Below are positions 1 through 11,046 of a stretch of 64,000 bases of DNA, one piece after another. The DNA comes from Pteria penguin (Eukaryota > Mollusca > Bivalvia > Pterioida > Pteriidae), in assembly GCA_035048485.1 (NCBI GenBank), contig CM068582.1:16668001-16732000 (forward strand), given 5' to 3'. The stretch's first letter is position 1, and every line of letters begins with the position of its first letter. Made by a program: the position numbers and the translations under genes. The notes below the pieces were generated by a model that made no database searches, had not been told where the DNA came from, and saw only the letters and a program-made list of their open reading frames with translations.

Positions 1-380
1 ATTTTTGGAGACTTTCCTTTTGGCAATCTCAGTAAAACGACGCAGGCGCAGATCTAGAGGGTACGACAGGGGATCAGAACTCGATCTGATATATGGCAAA
101 ATGAACTTTTTGTGTCGTTTGCTATAAAATCAGTAAATGTTCATACACGGTGTGGTTGAACCCTCTCTCGAAAAACTAGGAATATCATTTACCTCTCTCA
201 GCAAACTCTTTGAATCCACACGTGCAACATGATATATATCCACTGCCTCTAGCATCCATATTGATGATGATGTCACTAAATATCAACAACAAGCTGTATG
301 AAATTGTTTATTAACATATCGTGACCGATTCACAAAACTTCAATTTAAAGGGTTTTTTAAACTGAAAATCAATACATCTG

Positions 381-478
381 CCATTTGATAACTTTTTTTA
401 CTCCTGATCAAAAGTAATCACATGGCAACCTGTCATGTGATCAATTTAGATTAGGAGTATCAAAAGTTATCAAATGAC
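381..478. repeat. Foldback (inverted-repeat) element, about 100 bp
   Basis: The left arm (381-425) begins ccatttgataactttt and the right arm (433-478) ends aaaagttatcaaatgac, its reverse complement. The arms are imperfect and separated by about 8 bp, so the transcript could form a long hairpin. This looks like a miniature inverted-repeat element; I saw no clear target-site duplication. Confidence 0.6.
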
Positions 479-984
479 ACATTTTTAAAGTCAAATAATT
501 AACATAGACATGTATTATATGCATATATTGACACATTATAATATCTTAAAACTGTGACAGTAGTATAAATAGTATATGCCAGTATTAAAACACGTTGATC
601 CCTAAATACAACACATAAACAACTTAACGCTTGTGATTCAGCCAAAATATTGAACTCAAATGACGTCACTGCGACAAAGAATTATACTTCTCATCTGATT
701 TCAACGACAAATTATTGTACATGTATTATCACAACAGAAAATACAAATAGGCCATCCTCAGAACAGTGTAGACTGATTTTTATTCCAAAATAGTAAACAA
801 GCAAATGAGAACACAATTATCTTATCCGAATACATCTTGTGTCTGAAATTACTGTTCACACTGCTCTACACTAATCCCTTGCTATCGCGGATATTAATAT
901 GAATGTATTATTTCGTTAATCTTAAATTCATAAGGTTTGAAAAATTGTGTAGAAATAAGCATTTAAAAATTCGTAAAAGAGGAA

Positions 985-1192
985 TGTCTAGAATCTCCCA
1001 ACACTGGCTTCGAGATACAAAAAGAGCATAACAGACTAGGAATGTCTAATGACTGGACACCGACTCCAGAACATGATTAGGCCTATACTATAATTATCAG
1101 AATAGGAATGTCTAAAGACCGAATACCGACTCCGGAATGGAATTGTTGATGTATAAGCAGTCGAGAAAAGTCAAATGACCGAATACCAACTC
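985..1192. repeat. Irregularly spaced degenerate direct repeat
   Basis: A roughly 35-bp motif recurs at about 1037-1072, 1104-1139 and 1164-1198, built on aggaatgtctaa, then gacc or gact, then ccgactccggaat. A shorter partial copy starts near 981. The spacers between copies differ in sequence. Confidence 0.5.
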
Positions 1193-3520
1193 CGGAATCA
1201 CGTCCATAAAGAAATGCACAAATGATTGAAAAATTGCTCAAAGCACACATGCAAAATTACACGACACAACAGATAACTTAGTATATAACTATGATCATTT
1301 AATAAATTTCAATAAAAAAAAACTTCACGCTAGGGATTCTCTGATCCTTATACACAAGCACCCTAATCCCCAAATCCGATATGCCAATTTATACAAGTAA
1401 TGACTTACACCTATACCTATGTTAGGTAAAGCCTATATATTTTTAATACTCATGTTTTCTAATACACACTGCATTTTATGAATGTGACTTAATGTACGTA
1501 TTACTATTTAAGGAGGACAAATTATAGCTCAAAAGGATTGTATTGTTATACACGTACAGAGTCTTGAAAAGCGTAGTGCTAAATTAATCAAATATTGAAT
1601 ACACACTGAATAAATGTGTTTACTGGGCTCATAATGCAGAGTTATCTAACTTTGAGTAGGTTTCTGACGTTATTATGACGTAGACTGATGAAAATTACGG
1701 TAATTTAAGTGACAAACATGACGTTTTCATAGAAATTGTGTTACTTCAGGTAGTAGCCTCCTAAGGACAGTGCTATACTGCAGGAAAATATGATGACCGA
1801 TTGAAGTAAGTAAACTCAGAGAATATCATTGTCAAACAAAATTAAGGTGTAGTATTGTTTCCCATTTGTTTCGTGTCAGTAAACGTTGGTGTATCATAAT
1901 TGTTACACGGGAAAAAAAAAACAGAAGTCATCAAGGAATAGAAAAGTGACACTTAAAAGCTGGTGGTCCCTTATCACAGGTTAATTGTGTATAGAGAGTT
2001 AGTAGTGTGGAACAAAAAGGTGGTTGTTAAAGACAGGCGATGGTCTTTAACAAAGGTTGTCTGTATATTTTGAATTGATCTCATATAAATTATATACCAT
2101 AAAGTAAGACTTTTGCAATCCGAATAAAGCATTATTTTAAGCAAACTGTTATTATTGTATATTTATAAAACTATGTCATGGTGTAGCTGTCGAATGAGGT
2201 AAAGTACATACATTGTAATGCTGTCTAGAATATCTCATTCAATCATTCTTATCTATAAATGAACAAAATATTCATTTGATGCGTCAATAAATTATCTCTA
2301 TACATAAACATCGTAATATACAATATATTCAATTATATACACATGCTATAATATATTACACAACCGGCAATCTTAGGCACATTATGATATTTGGATTTCA
2401 TGTAAGCAACCTAAATCATTATCCAAGAAATACCTATTTCTTGCCAAGGTATTCGATCTTTATTGTTACATGTTATATATAACACATTATTATATGATAT
2501 GAACACAAATGAATCTTTACAATTATATTTGCTCAATTTATTTCTCGTGTTCGACACCAGAGCCATTTTATCCACAGATGGCAGTCAGAAAGTAGGAAAG
2601 GAAAACGAAGTACGTTCAAGAAACGGTCGATCGAGTACACTAGGGAACTTTTCCACTTGCCAATAATGAAGTTAGAATTCAGATGACACATGAAAAGCTA
2701 CCGCACATTCTAGCATAGCGCTAAATCAAGCCAAATGATCACGGTAATATTATTGTAGTTTTGTGTTCTGATTACATTCATTTCCCTTCTCTGTCAGTGT
2801 CAAATATTCGCAAGTTTCTTGCATTTATATTAATCAAATTTTATGAAGGAGTATTTTTTAAAAAGTTGTGTACAGATTTTGTTGAGCGAGTGGTGAGTGG
2901 GTGTATACGACGTATTGGAGCTCATTGTGGAATCTGAACTCTATCGTCTAAATTGGGTCAAGTGGGCAGCACTGGAAGTAAAGCGGCTAAAGGTTGATGG
3001 ATTTCTCCAGTGGGTACACCTATCTCTTCCACTGGATATAACCATGAAGAAAATATTCTATGAAGCAATAAAATAATCGCATCAATCATCCACTATCTCG
3101 AATGGCCTTTTGGCAAGATCGACCAGATCATGGAAAACATTGTACAGGTATTTCTTGGTTAAAAATTATAAGGTATGGCACAATATTTTGGTAAATGTAA
3201 CATTAACAGACAAAAAATTCAGGGAATGAGATAATAAAAGAAAGGCTGTCTATACAAAAATTTGTGAAAAGACAAATAAAAATCAATATCTTAGAGAAAC
3301 AAAGGAATTTGTTGAAAAAATCACAATATTGCACACTGCTGTGAAATAAAGGTTCAAAGAGATTGATATACATATCAAACAAAACTTCAGATACGTGAAG
3401 TATATTCATTTAAACAAGTATGAACATAAACGGAATGTGAGTTTGAAACAAAGTATATATTAATATGCAAAATGTGGAAATGAAACACTGTATACAATCT
3501 GGTATAATGATAGAGTCACT

Positions 3521-3661
3521 TCATGCATTGTAATCCTTAGCATTTATCACCTCTGCCATCATATTCATGGCCTTAGCACCATGTGGTCCGTCTGTGCTAA
3601 TTAAGCATCTAAAATCCACCTCAAGTAAATAAGACTCCAATCGGAACTTCTCGGCCTTTCC
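3521..3661 (-). CDS. Orphan terminal-exon candidate (46 codons plus stop)
   Basis: On the minus strand a pyrimidine-rich stretch ending in CAG (3662-3664) is followed by 46 sense codons and a TGA stop at 3521-3523. The peptide looks like real protein: it has mixed charge, no low complexity, and contains FRLESYLLEVDFRC and STDGPHGAKAMNMMAEV. I do not recognise the family. The phase does not fit as an alternative last exon of the neighbouring ACP7-like gene: exon 8 of that gene ends after one codon base, and that junction would hit a stop within about 14 codons. It could be the last exon of another minus-strand gene whose other exons I could not find, or a decayed remnant. Confidence 0.35.
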   Translation of the reverse strand, partial: GKAEKFRLESYLLEVDFRCLISTDGPHGAKAMNMMAEVINAKDYNA

Positions 3662-3832
3662 CTGCCAAAACACAACTTCGGATACATGCAACAGTCATGC
3701 TTACCTCAATAGAAAGGAGGAGAAATCTAGCGCTGTTTGCATGACAACTAAAATGTGGACCCGCAATTTCGATTTTTCCAAAGAGTTCTGAAAGTGTCAA
3801 TAGATTTCATGTTGCTAAGAAATATTAATTCT

Positions 3833-3838
3833 TTATTG
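3833..3838 (-). terminator. Candidate polyadenylation signal for the ACP7-like gene
   Basis: Minus-strand AATAAA lies about 280 bases downstream of the ACP7-like stop codon. It is the first perfect hexamer I noticed after the stop. Assignment is by position only. Confidence 0.35.
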
Positions 3839-4117
3839 GGCAACTTGAGCGTCCAAGACAGCACTTTGGCAACAATTTCAGAGTCACTTCGGATTTAAAT
3901 GCAAAAAAAAAAGAAATCTGCTTGCCGTTACGATGTAAATTTCAGTCACGGAAATGGCCGAGTAGTTACAATTGAATCAAATTCATGGCTATTGTATATG
4001 CGCTTTATATCCAGTCACGTGATCTGTCAGGAGTATATCCCTTTTCGGATTTCAAAATCCATGTTGTATTTTTGGTCTTCTTATTAAATCACTTAGAATT
4101 ATGACGCTATTGTTTAC

Positions 4118-4856
4118 TTATTTATCACTAGTTAAAAGTTTTGAAGTGGGTAAATTGCCGTCAGTAACTTCCACCTCGAAATCGTCCACACTTGTTTCCC
4201 CATTCTCCACGTGAGCATAGCCTGAGTAATATTTCCTACCGTAGTCCACTTTTTCGTCCCACCGTCTGTATGCTCTAGGTTTCTTTTTCCTTCTGATCAC
4301 AACTACGACAATTATAATAATTAGCAGAGAGGCACAACCAGTAGATACACCAATAACAACTTTTTTATCCACATTATGAAGAAATTTTTTAATTTTTGGC
4401 ACAACACCCGTTTTACTTGGCGCATCAGTTTGTCCCATGTGATTTGTGTCGTCATGCGCCACATGACCGCTATCTTTCTGAATTTGATTTATTTCTTTCT
4501 GTTTTTCTTTTTGAATTTCTTTAGAGACGTCTGGATTCAATTTCGACTCCTTGAATGGTCCATGATTTTGTTGCGTTATCCATATGGAATCAAGAACAGT
4601 TCCTGTTACTACGGCAACCTCTTCCCAAAAAATATGTGAAGAATTGTGCACTTTAAGTCTTCCAAAACTATTAAATGCTTTACTGCCCATTCTGAATGCT
4701 GACCAGTCGGCTTAAAGGAAATAAGCAGAAGTCAATTACTTATGCTGTTCTCCCAACAGTATATATTGATATTACAAAATAATTAATAATTAACTTCAGT
4801 AATGCTATAGTACCTTTACAAACAGATATCCCATAAAACAAGTGTACTCATATTTG

Positions 4857-4903
<47 letters not shown>

Positions 4904-4941
4904 TAATAATAATAATAATAATGATGATAATAATAATAATA

Positions 4942-4980
<39 letters not shown>

Positions 4981-7900
4981 TTTATTATTTGGGCAAGCGT
5001 GGTATAGTGGTTAAGCGCTTGGCTTGCGGCGCCGACGACCTGAGTTCGATATGTAACCTCCTGCTTCCATGTCGAGATATAACTGAAAAATTGTTGAAAG
5101 CGACGTAAAACACCAATCAAACAACCAACCATTATCATTGTTGTTGTCGTCGTTGCTGTTGTTAATAATTTAGGGTTCGCGCACTGAAGCTATAGTTCAC
5201 CAAATGCCCATTGTCGCACGCCAAGGCTATGGAGTCCGCTCCCTTCGCTCTTCTCTCTCAAACACGTGGCTGTCTCTGCCCGATTACACTCGTTTCTGAT
5301 GAATATTTATAAGGTATACCTAAATTCTCTTAGCCAATGAAATTGTCGTTTAGTGAATTCGGATATATGTAATGGCAGTGCCCAGTGCGGAGAAACAATG
5401 TGCTTTATGCTGTGAACTGGTAACGGAATAGATCGACAGTACCAATGAGGGAAGCTTTCTGGCAAAATCTGCCAGATATTGCCCTGATTGGTCAATTAAG
5501 GCTCATTAATATTCATGAGAAGCGAGCGCAATCGAGCACAGACAGCCACGGGTTTGAGGGAGAAGACGGATTCAATAACCCTGGGCTTGCGATTATGCCA
5601 AATGCCATATTACAAATATTTCACTTCCTCAATATTAAATCTATTAAATAAGTACAAAAGCTTTTGCAAAATAAATCGTTTAGCTAATTTGATCTTAACC
5701 AAGACAAAGAAGAATTTAGCATACCCGTGACAGAAGCATTTTTCTCTGGGTCTACTCCATGTTTGCTCCCTGCAGCCCCAGAAATCAGCTGTACAGGAGC
5801 CTGGGGATCGCTGTAGTTTTTAGCAAGGACAACACCCTTGTACATGGGCCATAACCTCTCGTAAGAATGTTCATGTGCTTGTATCACCAGGTCTACTCCA
5901 TACTTGTAGAATATGTCTTCTAATCTATGTATAAGATAAAGTTGGTTATAAATAAGTATACTGCATTACCCAATGTGGTTCTCCAGCTTTACGCGTCCGC
6001 TTCAAGCTTAACATAATGCCCGATTCTCTAATGGGAAGAAGTCCGAAACATTTCGAATGTAGCATGGGATATGATTTTGGTTTTTATTGTAAGACATGCT
6101 AATTTTCAATCATATATTAGCAAATTGCAGATATATGAGTATCAGCATCTGAATTGAGTGATCATCAAATGCCCGACATCACACATTTTGGCACACTTGT
6201 TCATTATGACGTCATAAATAAATGGCCCGTCAAACATGAATTTAACAATGACGTCACAATAGAACTACGTAATGGGCGTGGTTAAAGTTGGATCTGGCGA
6301 TCCCTCAATACACCGATCCACTTTAGTCAAATGTTACGTACTTTAGCGCAAAATACGACTATGATGACGTCACACAAGGTTGGACAAGTCGGACATTTGA
6401 TTATGACGTCATAAAAATAACAATCAAAAGTCCGCCAAATATCGCTTTCTATGCTGTAAAGTGGATCGGTGTATTCACTTAAGAAGCAAACATAGATAGG
6501 AAACTGAAGTTTCAATTCAGTCTTCTTTACTTATTATTGCTGAATACCATATCAATCATACTTCAACTATTTAGTGGCATCCTTGCTTTAATAGTGGACG
6601 AAATTAGGACGATCGCACTGGTACCGCCCAAGTTTGGCAGGTCAAGTACATAAAACATAATCATATTGTCTTTTTCTAACTTTAAATTTCTATGATTTAA
6701 AGTAAGCACATGACTATTTAAAGTGAGCACATGACTATTTTGTCATGTGCTCACTTTGAATCATAAAAATTTAAAGTTAGAAAAAGGCAATATTAATAGA
6801 ATCAAACAGCATGAGATACTCTGCGATACTAATGTACATGTATTGTAAATATAGGATAATATATTTCACATTTCTACTTTTACTGATTATGAAGGGAAAG
6901 CTTACAGAGGTTTTATGCATACCCTTGTCTCACTTTGGATGATGTCTTCGTGCAGTCATCAAGATCTGTATTGGAACAGTACATGGGACGGTGTCCGAAT
7001 GCTATCACCCAGGGACACTTATCTCGGTTATCATTGGCCTTTTTCAAATCTCCCATCAACCAATTACGTTGATCGCCAATGTACGACCCTTGTGACGTAA
7101 AGAATACTTCCGACGAGTAGCTAAAGGATTATAGAAAATGATCACGTGATGTACGGTATGAAGACTCCAAAGAACAAAGGATAATAACGTAGTACGTCAT
7201 GTGTATTATATAAAAGTAGGAAGGGGCAATATGATCACGTCATGTAAAATATGATGATTCCTAAGAACAAAGGATAATATTAAGGTAGGTACAGACAATA
7301 TGATCACGTCATAGAAATTATGAAGATTCCATACCAAAACACGATAATAATGTAATAAGGTACAGTATCGAAGTTCTGGTTACAAATAAAAAAAAATCAG
7401 AATTGCAAGGTTTAATAACACAAAATAGGCAAGAAGGGACAAAAATACATTCCTTCTACAAGGAAATATTCATGGTATTAGAAGGATCGCAGAAAGCTGT
7501 AGGAGAACATGACGTAAGCATCCTTTGTCGATTGCATGCACATGCAGTGTTGTCCTCGAAGGGAATTGGCAAATCAGACCAACGAAACAGTCAACAAAAA
7601 ATATAATAAATAACAAATTTAATAAATAAGTTTTTCATACTATCCAGTTTTTTTTTTAATTTCAGGTGTGAATTTTCGTTGAAGTTCAGAAACATACTTA
7701 TACACCAGTGACTGGTAAGAATCTCATTACTACATACTTATCTTTTTACGACATTAAGAACTTTAAAGTTCAGTTTATGAGAGTTTTGGGTTTTTTTCAC
7801 TCCATGACATGAAGGCCGAATTTAAACTTCAATCACATTTGGGTCGAATGTACATAACAGATATAATCTTTTACTATGTACCTTGTTTACAAATTGGAAA

Positions 7901-10900
7901 TGCCTTCAAATGGTCATCTACTCTAAAATACTTCGTTAGTTGGCATGTCCTATGAAAATATGTGGTTTGTAGTTTTCATTAGAAAAGATAATTAAACAGC
8001 CCCCTCCCTTCCTCGCTTCATATTTACTATAATTCTGATATCCCTACTTATTACAGATAAAAATGTTCATGATTACCTGATGAAATGCACTGGTCCAATA
8101 TCGATGCTGTACCACATTTTATTGATTGGAATTGGCCAGTCAGTTTTCGGCATTGAAAACCGGTGGCGATAATGCGCAAAAGTATCATCGTCTATTTCTG
8201 AAAAGAGATAATCTGAAATCTGAGTAAATATATGCATAGATTGTGTCATTGTGCGTAAAACAACAAAAACTTGACCTTTTATCAGTATATATTTCCATAA
8301 CGAAAAATATCAAAATACAAATACACATTCAGACTAAATACTGAGGAATGGGGTTCGCCGCCATTAACTGCAGTCTTGATATTTACGGAGGAAATACAAC
8401 ATATTCCCGCAAAAATGACGTAAAGAACAATGGAATGTTACTGTGACGTCATAAGGTTGCTAACTCAAATCGAAGTCACTAACTCATAGTACACAGGCGC
8501 CGCCTAACGGATGATAATAGGCGGCGAACCCCATTTCTACAAGTTAAATGCGCATTCCAGTAAACGAGACATGAATATAAAAAAGATAAAATGTTAGCAA
8601 ACACGTACAATTTGGAAAACATACACCAATGAACATGATACTATTGAGTACATACACCTGTAAATACACTTGAACATTTTGTATATATTTATAAAACTCA
8701 AACTCGCCAATCAATTGAACATTAATCACAGTATATTTACCATGGTTACCAGGTGACGTCATATAGGGTATTCGTGACGCAATACCTTGGACTAGTCTCA
8801 TAAATGTGTCGCCAGTCTGAAATATAATGACGTTTATTACATATTTTGAAAATTTTATCAATAGTATATATAGAAAGTTTCCGGGCTGATATAGAGCCAT
8901 AAATGCCCGCAAACTTCATATCAGCCCGGGGAATATTTCCAGTTACGTGACGTCATAGCATACGCAAACAAACATGGCGGACAGTACTATTAACGAAAAT
9001 ACTTCGATTTATAGAATTAAATGTAGATGGACGGTTAAATATGTAATAAAAAGGTTATTGACTGAATACGACCGGAATATGAGCGGATGCGGCCCTCGCA
9101 AGCGCGGGCCGCTTTACCACTCAAATACCTCGGGCGGTCATATTTCGTCGTATTCAGTCAATAACTTATAAATAAAACGCCTGCACACTCTATTCACAAA
9201 TTTTTTGGCCTTTGGCTTTAATCAAGTGAAATCAACAATGTTAAAGTAATTATAACTAAATTATATCCATCTGACATTACAAATCATAAAAGCGAATTGT
9301 AATAGACATTGTATACATATTCGTTCATGATGGCGGCACCTGTCTGGTACACTGCTTTATAGTTTTACCCTATGCTATAGACTCACATAAAGCGGTGCGG
9401 GATAATTAATGCGCCAAGATCTACGATGACACGGGGGTTCGGATTATAGGACAAAGCCGATAAGAAGGTAGAAGATGAACACCTCAGAAAAATCTTAGCC
9501 AACAGCCGGAATCGAACCCGGGGCCTCATATTTGAAGTATTGTGCCGTTGGACCAACCTGCCTCTATATTTCCATTAGAAGTGATAGGTAGGAACTTAAT
9601 ACTGGTATAGAGACCGAGATCGATTGAAATGTGTCCTAGATACTTTCCTGCACCAATCGTTGTACAAAACTATATACTAAATTTATATTGGTTATACAAT
9701 ATCTTCCATGCTTATTCTTAACATATCTATGCGTTAGGCATAAAACTGAAAACTGTTAATAAAGAACTCTTTCTCCAACGTTTATGCCCTAAAGGCCTTT
9801 ATCAAGGTAAAACGAAAATGGAATTAGCGTCACATCATTCAGTTTGTCACTTCTGTAAATTCACAATAGAAGTGACAAACTAAATGATGTGACGCTAATT
9901 CCATTTTCGTTTTACCTTGATAAAGGCCTTTAAGGCCGAAACGTTCGAGAAAGTTGGTTGGTTGGTTGATTGGTGTTTTACGTCGCTTTCAACAATATTT
10001 CAGTTATATCGCGACATGGAAGCAGGAGGTTACCAACCTCTTAAACATAGTGGCGCAGCCCGGGAATCGAACCCGGATCGTCGGCGCCGAAAGCAAAGCG
10101 TTTAACTACTACACCAAGCCTCCCCCTCGTTGGAGAAAGAGTTCTTTATTAACAGTCTAATAATTATGTGTTCTCTACGGAACTTTTTGGACAATTTCTA
10201 ATAAAACTGATTTTGAGTTGTATCATGGCGTTTGTCATGTCGAGTACAAACAATCAGTATTATGACAGTCTCATACTGGTACTAAGGTAATTTTTGGACT
10301 GCATGTGTGATTCAGAATTCTAAACTTTTTATTACTTTCGGCATCATTAAAGACTCAGAGTGACACCCTAAACCAGTTCCCATGCCAACCCAATGTAATC
10401 TCTTTCTTAATCTTTTGTTATATCCATTGTGTTGTTTATTAACTGTGTATGTAATATATGTATTATGTTGTTTAATTTGTGGGCAAAACGACAGTCGGAG
10501 ATCAGACATCGAACTGATCGGTTCCCATCTGTAATAAAGCATCACCTTTACAAGATCCCGAAACAGGAGTTTTATTCATTCGAAAACTTATTTCATCAGT
10601 TCTGGAGCAAATGCAGAATAGTCGCCAGTATCTTACGTGGTGATATATTATCAAAAAGTCACTTAGCTGGTCTCCAAACACGGGCAAGGGACCGGGGACA
10701 AAATTAATCATTAATAATTTCAATAAATTTGTGGACCCTTTTCATTGATAACCTGTACATTTAAGTCATATTTTAACTCCCACCAGAATTAGCGAACAAA
10801 ACAGAAGAGAACATCGACACTAGATTTTGGAGAAGAATTACAAAGGAATTACAAACATATAGGTAAGAGGCCCTTAAAACGCTGTGGTACGGTTTGGAAC

Positions 10901-10967
10901 GTTTTATTCTTTATACACAAACACAATCCTTGATGACGTTAGGGAAAGACAACCAATGTTTGCAAAT

Positions 10968-11046
<79 letters not shown>

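Larger units (their letters stand above)
1..3520. other. Non-coding flank, no gene recognised
   Basis: AT-rich sequence with only short, unrelated open frames. It holds a small foldback element near 380-480 and a degenerate repeated motif near 985-1195. A stretch at 1960-2070 (words such as ggtggttgttaaagacagg) resembles the interior of the MITE at 45438-45612. I see no exon with both splice borders and protein similarity here. Confidence 0.6.
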
